Part shown: piece by piece, positions 37,317 to 46,273 of the stretch
How positions within the stretch are numbered: the stretch's first letter is position 1
Layout: each line of letters opens with the position of its first letter
Assembly (NCBI RefSeq): GCF_004123835.1
Contig: NZ_MZMU01000003.1
Span: forward strand, 1,240,001-1,304,000
From: Rhizobium leguminosarum
GTDB taxonomy: Bacteria; Pseudomonadota; Alphaproteobacteria; Rhizobiales; Rhizobiaceae
Reading direction: 5' to 3'
Length of the DNA: 64,000 bases
Translations under genes and position numbers: made by a program
Notes under the pieces: generated by a model
What the model saw: only the letters and a program-made list of their open reading frames with translations
What the model was told of the DNA's origin: nothing
Database searches by the model: none

Positions 37317-38219
37317 CTAATTTCTAAGCAAAGAGAGGGACTTAAGCTTCGCCTGAAAAGCCAGCAGGTCATTCCAGGCCAGCCGCTTGTTTACAGGTGC
37401 GGTTAACAGATCCTGCGGATGAAGGCTGGCTATGGCAGGAATGACACAGTCCGCAGCGGCAATCTCCTTCCAACGGCCGCGCAACCCGTGAATCGTATCG
37501 TTTTCGCCGAAGAAGAAGCGCGCCGAAAAATTGCCGAGCAGGAGGATCGCCTTCGGTTCGGCAAGCGCGATCTGCCGCTCGATGAAGGGGCGGCAGATGT
37601 CCATTTCCGCCGCCGAGGGCGCACGATTGCCAGGTGGTCGCCAGGGGATGACTTGCGTCAGCAGAATGGCTGAGCGCGTCAGCCCGATCGCTGCCAGCAT
37701 CTTGTCGAACAGCTGACCGGATTTTCCCGAGAAGGGCATGCCCTCGCGATCGTCTTCGGCGCTCGGCGCCGAGCCGATCACCATGATCCCGCTTTCGGCA
37801 TCGCCGCTGGCAAAGATGGTCGAGCGGGCGCTGTGCTTGAGGTTGCAGCCGTTGAAGGCTTCGATCGCGGTCTTGAGCTCGACGAGCGATCGCGCGGTTT
37901 CGGCGACGAAGCGCGCCTGCTGCACAGCCTCGCCATCCGGGATTGCCGGTTGCGGACCGGGCGCTGCGCGTTCGGCAGGTGCTGGGCGTGCCGCTGCATT
38001 CGGGCGCACCTGTGCCTGACCTGGGGCAGGGCGTTCCCCAGCGGCGGGACGTTGCTGCTGCGCCTGTGCCGCCGGCGGGCGGCGGGCGGCCTTCATCGCC
38101 TCGAACTCGGCGAAGCGGTCGATCGCCTCTTCCTCCAGCAGCCATTCCACGCCGGCATCGGCATGGAAATGCAGAAGCGCTGCGAGCTCGGCTAGGGAAA
38201 GGTCGTTGGCGGAGATCAT
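37317..38219 (-). CDS. Family-4-like uracil-DNA glycosylase with incomplete Fe-S ligands
   Basis: A 300-residue protein. Residues 45-95 are a Pro/Ala/Gln-rich low-complexity linker after a short N-terminal helix pair. The C-terminal domain has the family-4 layout: motif GSAPSAEDDREGMPFSG (149-165), IPWRPPGNR (191-199) and SLHPQDLL (265-272) with the catalytic-loop His. Of the four cysteines that hold the [4Fe-4S] cluster in typical members, only Cys125 and Cys209 remain; the others are Phe122 and Trp193. It probably removes uracil from DNA but may lack the cluster. Confidence 0.8.
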   Translation of the reverse strand: MISANDLSLAELAALLHFHADAGVEWLLEEEAIDRFAEFEAMKAARRPPAAQAQQQRPAAGERPAPGQAQVRPNAAARPAPAERAAPGPQPAIPDGEAVQQARFVAETARSLVELKTAIEAFNGCNLKHSARSTIFASGDAESGIMVIGSAPSAEDDREGMPFSGKSGQLFDKMLAAIGLTRSAILLTQVIPWRPPGNRAPSAAEMDICRPFIERQIALAEPKAILLLGNFSARFFFGENDTIHGLRGRWKEIAAADCVIPAIASLHPQDLLTAPVNKRLAWNDLLAFQAKLKSLSLLRN

Positions 38220-38288
38220 GCGGACAAGCTTAGCGGAGTGACAGGGGCATTGAAAGGGCGGGCGGCCGATTGCCCGACCTTGCCGACT

Positions 38289-39581
38289 CTATTGCACAGT
38301 CCATTGCGCGATGTCGTCGCGTTCGCCGATCAGCGCCAGGCCATGGGCGATCGACAACAGCTCGCCGCCGCTTTCGATCCGGTCGCCCTCGAAGCGTTCG
38401 GTAAAGATGCGGCGCACCGCCGGCACGAAGGAGGTGCCGCCGGTCAGGAAAACCTTGTCGATCTCCGACGGTTTCGTCTCGGTCTTGTCGAGCACGTCGT
38501 CGAGCGCGCCTTCGATGCGGGCGAGATCATCGGCAATCCAGCCTTCGAAGTCGCTCCGCTTGATGTTGCGATGTCCGCTGCGGCCAAGCGGCGCGAAATC
38601 GAAAGGCGCTTCCTCTGATGCCGAGAGCGCCATCTTCGTCGCCGACACCGCCTGATAGAGCGGGTAGCCCTCGTCATGATCGATCAGGTCGATGAAGATT
38701 TCGAGCTTTTCCGGTTCCAGGCTGGTGCGCACCAGCTTCTTCAGATCCTCGAATTCGCGCGTCGACTTGAAGATCGACAGCTGGTTCCAGCGGCCGAAGC
38801 TGGAATAGTAGTTGGACGGCACTTCGAGGATCTTGTCGAAGCTTTTGAAATGGCTGCCCTTGCCGATCAGCGGCGCGACGATGTTGTCGATCATCCTGTA
38901 GTCGAAATGGTCGCCGGCGACGCCGACACCTGAATGGCCGATCGGCGTTGCCGTCAGCCTGCCGGCGACGGTCTCGAAGCGGATCAGCGAATAGTCGGTG
39001 GTACCGCCGCCGAAATCGGCGACCAGCACGGTGGCATCCTGCTTCAGGTTCTGCGCGAAATAGAAGGCGGCGGCGACTGGCTCATAGACATAGTGGATTT
39101 CGGGAAAGCCGAAGCGCGACAGCGCCGCGTTGTAGCGCTCGGTCGCCAGCGCCGGATCGGGGCTGGCGCCGGCAAAATGCACCGGCCGGCCGGTGACGAT
39201 GCGGCTGACATCCGAAGGCCAGTGGTCGCCGGCATAGTTGCGCAGCCGCCGCACGAAGATCTCCATCAGATCCTCGAAATTATGCCGCTTGGCGAAAATC
39301 AGCGTGCCCTGGAACAGCGCGCTCGCCGCAAAGGTCTTGATCGACTGCAGAAAGCGACATTCGCCAGGATTGTCGATGAATTGGCGGATCGCCGCATGGC
39401 CGGCCTCCACCTTCAGCGCCGAAGCGCCGAGCTGCGCATCCTTCATGAAGGAAAGCGCCGTGCGCATGCTGTCTGCCGTACCCTCCGTGCTCGTGAACGC
39501 CATCGAGCGCGTCGCCCCGCCATCCGCCATGGCGAGAACCGTATTCGTCGTGCCGAAGTCGAAACCCAGCGCCTGAGCCAT
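38289..39581 (-). CDS. Short Hsp70-family protein (YegD-like, no substrate-binding domain)
   Basis: A 430-residue actin-fold ATPase with the Hsp70 phosphate loops ALGFDFGTTNTVLAMADGG (residues 4-22) and VLVADFGGGTTDYSLI (near 195-210), and the adenosine motif VFLTGGTSFVPAV near the C-terminus. It ends where a full Hsp70 would begin its substrate-binding domain. It therefore resembles YegD-type stand-alone ATPase domains of unknown client. The gene is flanked by the RND operon and the uracil-DNA glycosylase, all on the minus strand, with no sign of functional linkage. Confidence 0.85.
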   Translation of the reverse strand: MAQALGFDFGTTNTVLAMADGGATRSMAFTSTEGTADSMRTALSFMKDAQLGASALKVEAGHAAIRQFIDNPGECRFLQSIKTFAASALFQGTLIFAKRHNFEDLMEIFVRRLRNYAGDHWPSDVSRIVTGRPVHFAGASPDPALATERYNAALSRFGFPEIHYVYEPVAAAFYFAQNLKQDATVLVADFGGGTTDYSLIRFETVAGRLTATPIGHSGVGVAGDHFDYRMIDNIVAPLIGKGSHFKSFDKILEVPSNYYSSFGRWNQLSIFKSTREFEDLKKLVRTSLEPEKLEIFIDLIDHDEGYPLYQAVSATKMALSASEEAPFDFAPLGRSGHRNIKRSDFEGWIADDLARIEGALDDVLDKTETKPSEIDKVFLTGGTSFVPAVRRIFTERFEGDRIESGGELLSIAHGLALIGERDDIAQWTVQ

Positions 39582-39720
39582 GCCCGCACCTCTTCATGCC
39601 GATTGTTATTGGAGACGGAGCATCGCTCCGCGAGGGCGTGCGAACGCCCGGATCAAGGAGGGCGGGTGATGCCACAGAGGCGTGACACATTCAAGAGGAG
39701 CGGAAGTTGATGTGATCGCG

Positions 39721-39758
39721 GGCGCACTTCTTCTCCCGGTTGGAAGAAGAAGTGCGCC
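39721..39758. repeat. Strong 14-bp inverted repeat downstream of the RND operon
   Basis: GGCGCACTTCTTCT (39721-39734) pairs perfectly with AGAAGAAGTGCGCC (39745-39758) around a 10-base loop. It lies 40 bases past the RND pump stop. No T tract follows on the minus strand, so it is not a canonical terminator; it could protect mRNA 3' ends or terminate with Rho. Confidence 0.6.
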
Positions 39759-39798
39759 GCAAGGGTCAATCGGCAATGCCGAACTCAGAGGGCCGTCA

Positions 39799-42700
39799 TC
39801 ACTCGGCAGCCATTGCCCTTGCCTCCTGCACCTCCGGCTCCTCGACCTTCTTGTGGCCGATGAGGCGGCCGAGGAAATTGCCGAAACGGTCCATCTCGAC
39901 GAAGATGACCGGGGTAATGAAGAGCGTCAGCATCTGCGAGACGATCAGGCCGCCGACGACGGCGATGCCGAGCGGCTGGCGCAGTTCCGAGCTTGCGCCG
40001 GTGCCGAGTGCGATCGGCAGGGCGCCGAGCAGGGCGCAGAAGGTCGTCATCATGATCGGCCGGAAGCGTCGCACGCAGGCCTCGTGGATCGCCACCGTCG
40101 CCTTTTCGCCCGTCGTGCGCATGGTCTCCACCGCCACGTCGATCATCATGATCGCGTTCTTCTTGACGATGCCGATCAGCATCAAGAGGCCGATAAGGGC
40201 GATGATCGACAGGTCGAAGCCCATGATCTTCAACGCCAGCAGCGCACCGAAGGCCGCCGCAGGCAAACCGGAAAGAATGGTGAGCGGGTGGATGAAGCTT
40301 TCATAGAGCACGCCGAGCACGACATAGATGGTCAGCACCGCCGCCAGGATGAGGTATGGCGTATTGCCCTGAGACTGCTCGAAGATCTGCGCTGTACCGC
40401 CATAGGAGGTGAAGACGTCGGCCGGCATGCTCATTTCCGTCTTGATCTGGTCGATTGCCGCGGTCGCGTCGCTGAGCGATACTCCTTCCGGCAGGTTGAA
40501 GGAAACGGTGGTCGAGACGAGCTGGCCCGTCTGGTTAATGGTCACAGGGCCGACCGTGCGCTCGACATGCGCGAAGTTCGAAAGCGGCACCAAGCTGCCA
40601 TTGGCCGAGGCCACACGGATTTCCGAGAGCTTCTGGTCGTCCCAGGGTTTACTGGTGTCATATTCGACGATGACGTCGTAGCTGTCGCCGGTCGACTGGA
40701 TTTCCGCCGCTGCATATCCGCTGAAGGATTCCTGCAGCGTCGTGCGCAGCGTGTCGTTGTCGATACCGTAGGCGGAGGCCCGCTCGGTATCGATGACGAT
40801 ATTGGCCTGCAGGGCGTTGTTCTGCGCGTCCGACGTCACGTCCGTGAAGAGGCGATCCTTGCGCATCGCCGCCTGGATCTTGCCGGCCCACAGGTTGGTC
40901 TGGTCGGCGTTCAGTGCCTGCACGACCAGCTGATATTGGCTGGCCGTCTGGCGACCGCCGAAGCGTAGGCTCTGGTTCGGCGTCACGAAGGCCTGCAGGC
41001 CGGGGATCTTGTTGATCGCCGTGCGCAGCTCGCGCAGCGTTTGGTCAAGCGGCGCACGGTCCTTCTTGTCCTTGAGTTCGACGAACATCGAGCCGTTGTT
41101 CTGCGGTTTGTTCGGGTTGCCGCCGATCGTCGACATGACGTGGTTGACCGCCGGGTTCGCCTTGACGACGGCGGCCGCCTGTTGCTGCAGCGCTTCCATG
41201 GCGGAATAGGAAATGTCCTGCCGGGCCTGCGTGCTGATCGTCAGGCGGCCGATATCTTCCTGTGGGAAGAAGCTTGTCGGCAGCGTCATGAAGAAATAGA
41301 TCGTCAGTGCCACCGAGGCGAGGAAAACGCCGAGGATCGTGGGGCGGTGGCGAAGGCACCAGCCGACAGCCCTGTCATAGCCACGCAGCGTTCGCTCGAA
41401 GCCGGCATCGAAGATGCGGATGATGAGCGGCGGGCGGCTCTGGTGGTTGGACAGACGCGAGGCGAGCATCGGCGTCACGGTTAGCGAGACGATTGCCGAG
41501 GAGATGATGGCGATGGCAACCACCATACCGAATTCGTTGAACACGCGGCCGACAACGCCGCCCATCAGCAGGATCGGGATGAAGACCGCGATCAGCGAAA
41601 CCGACATGGAAATGATGGTGTAGCTGACTTCGCCCGCACCCTTGATCGCCGCTTCCCGCACCGGCATGCCTTCCTCGACATGGCGCAGGATGTTCTCGAG
41701 CATGACGATGGCGTCATCCACCACGAGCCCCACCGCGAGCGTCAGCCCGAGCAGCGAGATGTTGTCGATACTGTAGCCGAGCACATACATCATGCCGAAG
41801 GTCGAGATCAGCGACAGCGGAACGGCAAGCCCGGGAATGATCGTTGCGGTCGCATGGCCGGTAAAGAGGTAGATGACGAGAACGACGAGGCCGATCGTCA
41901 GGAGCAGCGTGAATTTCACATCGGAGATGGCATCGCGAATCGGCTTTGCGGCGTCGTTCATGACGACCGTGTTGACCGAGGGCGGGATTTCGGCGTGAAG
42001 CTGCGGCAGCTTGGCGTTGATCGCATCGACGACATCGACCGTATTGGCATCAGGCTGGCGCTGGATGGCGAGGATAATGCCACGCTGGCCGTCATACCAG
42101 CTGCCGGTATACTGGTTCTCGACGCTGTCCTGCACGTCGGCAATATCGCCGAGGTGGATCGGCGCGCCGTTCGGATTGGCAATGACGAGCGAACGGAATT
42201 GTTCGGCGCTGGTGCTCTGCGTGTTGGCCGTGATGGTCATGCTCTGCGAATTGTTCTGCAGCGTTCCTACAGGCTGCTGGCTGTTGGCGGCAGCAAGCGC
42301 CTTGTTGACGGTGTCGATGCCGATACCGCGGGTGAGCAGCTTGTTGGGATCGACCTCGACGCGGACGGCATAGGTCTGTGCACCGTAGACGCTGACCTGG
42401 GCAACGCCGGGAAGTGTGGAAAGCGACGGCGAGATGATGTTCTCGGCGATGTCGTCGAGCTTGCTGCGCGGCATGGTGTTGCTCTGCACGGAGAGCAGCA
42501 TGACGGGCGCATCGGCCGGGTTCGTCTTACGATAACTCGGCGGCGTCGTCAGATTGTCGGGCAGTTGCCGGGTGGCATGCGAGATCGCCGCCTGCACGTC
42601 GGCTGCGGCCGCATCGATATTCCGGCTGAGGTCGAACTGCAGCACGATGCTGGTGCTGCCGAGCGAGCTGGAGGCGCTGATTTCGGTGATCCCGGGAATG

Positions 42701-42915
42701 GTCTCGAACTGCTTGATCAGCGGTGTCGAAACCGAGGTTGCCATCGTCTGTGGCGAGGCGCCGCTCAACTGCGCCGAAACGTTGATGGTGGGAAAATCGA
42801 CCTGCGGCAACGCTGCGACCGGTACGAGCTGATAACCGGCAAGACCGGCCAGAATGACGCCGATGGCAAGCAGCGTCGTCGCGACGGGGCGCTGGATACA
42901 GAAATTCGGGATCAT
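39799..42915 (-). CDS. RND multidrug efflux pump, inner-membrane subunit (MdtB/MdtC type)
   Basis: A 1038-residue hydrophobe/amphiphile-efflux RND transporter. The first membrane helix is followed by QLVPVAALPQVDFPTINV, typical of MdtB/MdtC and MuxB, and the proton-relay helix contains GLVVDDAIVMLENI with its Asp pair. Two large periplasmic loops and 12 membrane helices are consistent with full length. It works as a trimer with the membrane-fusion protein encoded just upstream (4-base overlap). No TolC-type channel gene is in this operon, so an outer-membrane partner must come from elsewhere. Substrates are unknown. Confidence 0.93.
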   Translation of the reverse strand: MIPNFCIQRPVATTLLAIGVILAGLAGYQLVPVAALPQVDFPTINVSAQLSGASPQTMATSVSTPLIKQFETIPGITEISASSSLGSTSIVLQFDLSRNIDAAAADVQAAISHATRQLPDNLTTPPSYRKTNPADAPVMLLSVQSNTMPRSKLDDIAENIISPSLSTLPGVAQVSVYGAQTYAVRVEVDPNKLLTRGIGIDTVNKALAAANSQQPVGTLQNNSQSMTITANTQSTSAEQFRSLVIANPNGAPIHLGDIADVQDSVENQYTGSWYDGQRGIILAIQRQPDANTVDVVDAINAKLPQLHAEIPPSVNTVVMNDAAKPIRDAISDVKFTLLLTIGLVVLVIYLFTGHATATIIPGLAVPLSLISTFGMMYVLGYSIDNISLLGLTLAVGLVVDDAIVMLENILRHVEEGMPVREAAIKGAGEVSYTIISMSVSLIAVFIPILLMGGVVGRVFNEFGMVVAIAIISSAIVSLTVTPMLASRLSNHQSRPPLIIRIFDAGFERTLRGYDRAVGWCLRHRPTILGVFLASVALTIYFFMTLPTSFFPQEDIGRLTISTQARQDISYSAMEALQQQAAAVVKANPAVNHVMSTIGGNPNKPQNNGSMFVELKDKKDRAPLDQTLRELRTAINKIPGLQAFVTPNQSLRFGGRQTASQYQLVVQALNADQTNLWAGKIQAAMRKDRLFTDVTSDAQNNALQANIVIDTERASAYGIDNDTLRTTLQESFSGYAAAEIQSTGDSYDVIVEYDTSKPWDDQKLSEIRVASANGSLVPLSNFAHVERTVGPVTINQTGQLVSTTVSFNLPEGVSLSDATAAIDQIKTEMSMPADVFTSYGGTAQIFEQSQGNTPYLILAAVLTIYVVLGVLYESFIHPLTILSGLPAAAFGALLALKIMGFDLSIIALIGLLMLIGIVKKNAIMMIDVAVETMRTTGEKATVAIHEACVRRFRPIMMTTFCALLGALPIALGTGASSELRQPLGIAVVGGLIVSQMLTLFITPVIFVEMDRFGNFLGRLIGHKKVEEPEVQEARAMAAE

Positions 42916-44219
42916 TGCTGAGCTCCCACCGCGATCGTCTCGGAGGTCTGCTGTTGCCGAGGCTCTTCGGCGGAGGCGACATCAAGCGCCTTTTCGTCGA
43001 ACTGCTCGTTGATCGCCTGCTGGTCGCTGAGCTGGCCCTGGCCCTCGACGACGACGTGATCGCCTGCCTGAAGACCTGATTCTATGGCGGTGAAGCCGCC
43101 ATTTGCGCGGGCAACGGTAACGGCCGTCAGATGCGATTTGCCATCCTTGGCGACGAAGGCGAAGAAACCCTCCGGGCCGGGGCTGACGGCAACCGTCGGC
43201 ACCACCACCTGCTGTTCGTCATTGTTGAAATGCACGACGATGTTGACCGACTGGCCGGGCCAGAGCGCACCGGAGGCATTCTCGAATTTCGCCTTGGCGA
43301 GGATCGTGCCCGAGGCCGTATCGACCGTGTTGTCGTAGAAGCTGATCTCGCCCTTTCGCACTTGCCCCTTGGTGGAATTGGGGGCGGTGCTGACCTCGAC
43401 CGGACCGGCTGCCAGAGCGCTCTTCAGCTCCCGCAGGTAGCGTTCCTGCAGGTGGAATTTGACATAGATCGGATCGTATTTCGCAATGGTGACGATTGCC
43501 GAGCCGGCACTGAGGAAAGCGCCCTTGCTGATGGCGATATCGCCGAGCCGGCCGTCGAAGGGAGCGCGGATGTCGGTGTTCTCGAGGATGATCTGATCGG
43601 AGGCAAGCGACGCCTTGTCGGCGTCAACAGTGGCTGCGGCGGTATCGCGGGCGGCGACTGCCTGGTCGAGGCTCTGCTGGGTGCCGGCCTTCTGGTTGAA
43701 GAGATCCTGCGCGCGCGTCAATGCGGTCTCGGCTTCCGAAAGGGTTGCCGCGTCGCGCACGATCATCGCATTGTCCTTGTCGACGGTCGCCTTGGCCGTG
43801 CGGTCGTCCAGCTTGGCGATCAGGTCGCCGGCTTTCACGGTTGCCCCATCCTGCGCATCGATGCTGACGATCAGGCCCTGTTCCTGTGCGGCAATCGTCG
43901 TATTGTCATCGGCATCGGCCCAGCCGGTCGCCGTCACATCCATCGGCAGCGTCGTTTTCACGGCGGCGACGGTCTTGACGACGGTTGGGCCGCCGCCGCC
44001 GCGTCTGCGCCCGCCGCCCTGATGTTGGCCACCGTCTTGCGCCTGATTGGCCTGCTGATCGGCCTGTGTCTGCTGCCCGCCGCCATTGCCGCCGGCCGGC
44101 TGCTTGATGAACTGCGAGAGGTAGGGAATTCGAGAGGCATAAGGGCTCAGATTCCCGAATTGCCAGACGCCGATGGTGGCAATTGCGATAACGCTGACGG
44201 TGATCCAAAATTTCTTCAT
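42912..44219 (-). CDS. RND efflux periplasmic adaptor (membrane-fusion protein)
   Basis: A 435-residue HlyD/AcrA-type adaptor. An N-terminal membrane anchor (ITVSVIAIATIGVWQFG) precedes a Gln/Gly-rich linker with an Arg/Gly patch (about 40-80). The lipoyl/barrel-sandwich half-motifs flank a helical hairpin (QEQGLIVSIDAQDGATVKAG and TDIRAPFDGRLGDIAISKGA), followed by beta-barrel and membrane-proximal domains. It bridges the RND pump and the outer-membrane channel. It is the first gene of the pump operon, with palindromic operator candidates upstream and a divergent kinase-fold gene. Confidence 0.92.
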   Translation of the reverse strand: MKKFWITVSVIAIATIGVWQFGNLSPYASRIPYLSQFIKQPAGGNGGGQQTQADQQANQAQDGGQHQGGGRRRGGGGPTVVKTVAAVKTTLPMDVTATGWADADDNTTIAAQEQGLIVSIDAQDGATVKAGDLIAKLDDRTAKATVDKDNAMIVRDAATLSEAETALTRAQDLFNQKAGTQQSLDQAVAARDTAAATVDADKASLASDQIILENTDIRAPFDGRLGDIAISKGAFLSAGSAIVTIAKYDPIYVKFHLQERYLRELKSALAAGPVEVSTAPNSTKGQVRKGEISFYDNTVDTASGTILAKAKFENASGALWPGQSVNIVVHFNNDEQQVVVPTVAVSPGPEGFFAFVAKDGKSHLTAVTVARANGGFTAIESGLQAGDHVVVEGQGQLSDQQAINEQFDEKALDVASAEEPRQQQTSETIAVGAQQ

Positions 44220-44350
44220 GGGCGAGAACCGGTCTTGAGCAAGGTTGCAAATTTTATGCTCTGATTGAGCTGCTTATATTGCGGCGCAAAAAAGACATAA
44301 TTCCCGGTGCGCGATCACTAAGTGGTTATAACGGCTTAAAATTTTGTAAT

Positions 44351-44385
44351 GAATATTCCGTAATATTCAAACTATACTAATATAG
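44351..44385. promoter_or_regulatory. Twin palindromes between the RND operon and the divergent gene
   Basis: GAATATT-CCGT-AATATTC (44351-44368) and CTATA-CTAA-TATAG (44372-44385) are perfect dyads side by side in the AT-rich centre of a 289-base divergent spacer, about 130 bases from each start codon. Efflux operons are often governed by TetR- or MarR-type repressors at such sites, but no regulator gene is adjacent here. Confidence 0.5.
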
Positions 44386-44508
44386 AGCCAGTGTAGTCCG
44401 ATGCCGACTGACGGCGGCGGCGAGGGTGGTTCGCTAGGTGCCGAAGCCGACCCGTATGCCGTGCATCGCGCGGGAAGAACGCGGAAAAACCAGAGAAGGC
44501 AGGTCGTC

Positions 44509-45387
44509 ATGACTGAGTTGGACGCCAGCGAGTTTCGCTCTCTCATAACAAGCATATTTCCTGAACTCACGGCCTCCGTCTTCAAGCTGGCGGCGAAGGG
44601 CTGGGATTCGCTTGCCGTCGACGTCGATGACACGCTGATCTTCAAGTTTCCGCGCCATTCAAGTGCGGAAAGAGCGCTTGTGAAGGAAGCCGCCTTGCTC
44701 GATATCGTTCGGCCGTCGCTGTCGATGGCGGTTCCCGACATGCGCATTCACGACGGGCCGCCGATCTTTTCCAGCCATGCCAAGCTCGACGGCGATCATC
44801 TCATTGCCGAAGATTACGATGCGCTTGGCGAAGGCGATCGTCAGCGCCTCGCGGAAGATCTTGCGCGTTTTTACGCCGAGCTGCATGTGGTCGATGCCGA
44901 TCGCATACGATCGGCCGGTGCCGGTTCTGTCCAGCCATGGCAATCGCCCGAGACGGTGCGAACCAAGGCTTTGCCGCTGCTGCCGCCTGACATCAAGAGC
45001 TTTGCGCAGGCCATTATTTCGGATTTCGAAGCCTTGCCGCCCGATCCCTACGGCAACATCTACGGCTTCTTCGACGGTCACGGCTGGAACATGGCTTTCG
45101 ACCATGCGCAAAGGAAGCTCAACGGCATTTACGATTTCGCCGATTCCGGCTTTGGTCCGCTGCACCAGGAATTCATCTACTCGAACTTCATTTCGCCCGA
45201 TCTGACCGCACGCATCATATCGGCCTATGAAATGCTGACCGGACGCAGGCTCGACCGGCGCCGCATTGCGATCCTGACCGGCTTCCATCGTCTGTCCGAA
45301 CTCGCCGAACTTGCGGACGATCCGGCTAACGTCGAACAGATGATCCGAAGTGTGGCGACATGGGCGGCGGCAGCCCACGTCGGCTGA
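44509..45387 (+). CDS. Aminoglycoside phosphotransferase-fold protein (APH family)
   Basis: A 292-residue kinase-like protein. Lys46 in LIFKFPRH and Glu60 in KEAALL fit the ATP-binding lobe. The catalytic loop reads FFDGHGWN, keeping Asp189 and Asn194 of the usual HxDxxxxN but with Phe187 where the His stands; the metal-binding Asp209 lies in DFADSG. It may phosphorylate a small hydroxylated compound, as APH/choline-kinase relatives do, though the substrate is unknown and the altered loop leaves activity open. The ATG at 44509 follows GAAGGCAGG; the longer frame upstream lacks family similarity. Confidence 0.75.
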   Translation: MTELDASEFRSLITSIFPELTASVFKLAAKGWDSLAVDVDDTLIFKFPRHSSAERALVKEAALLDIVRPSLSMAVPDMRIHDGPPIFSSHAKLDGDHLIAEDYDALGEGDRQRLAEDLARFYAELHVVDADRIRSAGAGSVQPWQSPETVRTKALPLLPPDIKSFAQAIISDFEALPPDPYGNIYGFFDGHGWNMAFDHAQRKLNGIYDFADSGFGPLHQEFIYSNFISPDLTARIISAYEMLTGRRLDRRRIAILTGFHRLSELAELADDPANVEQMIRSVATWAAAAHVG

Positions 45388-45396
45388 GAAGGAATG

Positions 45397-46185
45397 TCAG
45401 ACGGATCGTGCCGCGCCGCCGTCGCAGCGGATGAGCGAGCCGGTGATATAGCTTGCCGGTTGGCTGCACAGGAAGGCAGCCGTTGCGGCGAATTCCTCGA
45501 CCCTCCCATAGCGGCCGACCGGAATGCGCGCTTCCTTGTCGGTGCGGATCTCCTCGAGGCTCTTGCCGGTCCGCTTTGCCGCAGCTCCGTCGAGATCGTC
45601 GAGCCGTGCCGTCAGGATGCTGCCGGGCAAGAGCAGGTTGGTGGTGACCCCGAAGCCCGCCACTTCGGAGGCAAGCGTCTTGCTCCAGCCGGCAAGGGCC
45701 GGGCGCAGCGTATTCGACAGCGCCAGATTGGCGATCGGTTCGATCACGCCGGATGAGGCAACCGTGAGGATGCGGCCCCAGCCCTGCGCCTTCATGCCGG
45801 GCAGCAGCGCATTGGTGAGCGTGATCACGCGCGCGACCATGGAGAGAAAATAGCTTTCGAGCTTTTCGCCCGTCATATCCTCCGTCGTACCGGGCGCCGG
45901 TCCGCCGGTATTGTTGACGAGGATATCGAGCGCGCCGAACTTATCCTTCACCGCCGTCGTCGTCATCTCGACGAAGCGTTCGTCTCCGAGATCGGCCCAG
46001 ATCCAGTCGGCCTGGCCTTTGCCTTCACCATTGATCGCCTTGCAATTGGCCTCCAGCTGTTCGCCGCTACGCCCGCAGAGCAGCACGTTTGCGCCCTCCC
46101 GCGCCAGCGCGACGGCGATGCCGAGGCCGAGGCCGCGCGAGGAGGCGAGGACGAGTGCCCGTTTGCCGTTGATGCCGAGATCCAT
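45397..46185 (-). CDS. SDR-family oxidoreductase with non-canonical active site
   Basis: A 262-residue short-chain dehydrogenase/reductase relative. The cofactor loop is LASSRGLGLGIA (12-23), and the NNTGG of strand 4 is present at 91-95. Ser144-Ser145 is in place, but where the catalytic YxxxK should stand the protein reads SNTLR (157-161). This replacement occurs in a known subset annotated as 3-oxoacyl-ACP reductase-like, so it may be a true functional variant. The start at 46185 has CGGAGG six bases upstream. It is divergent from the ETF-QO gene. Confidence 0.85.
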   Translation of the reverse strand: MDLGINGKRALVLASSRGLGLGIAVALAREGANVLLCGRSGEQLEANCKAINGEGKGQADWIWADLGDERFVEMTTTAVKDKFGALDILVNNTGGPAPGTTEDMTGEKLESYFLSMVARVITLTNALLPGMKAQGWGRILTVASSGVIEPIANLALSNTLRPALAGWSKTLASEVAGFGVTTNLLLPGSILTARLDDLDGAAAKRTGKSLEEIRTDKEARIPVGRYGRVEEFAATAAFLCSQPASYITGSLIRCDGGAARSV

Positions 46186-46273
46186 GATTGTCCTCCGATA
46201 GCTTCGAGCGATGTATAAGGCGCAAGCGGCGGAAAAGGAAAGGGCATGTGACCGGATCGGCGGCGTTTGATAA

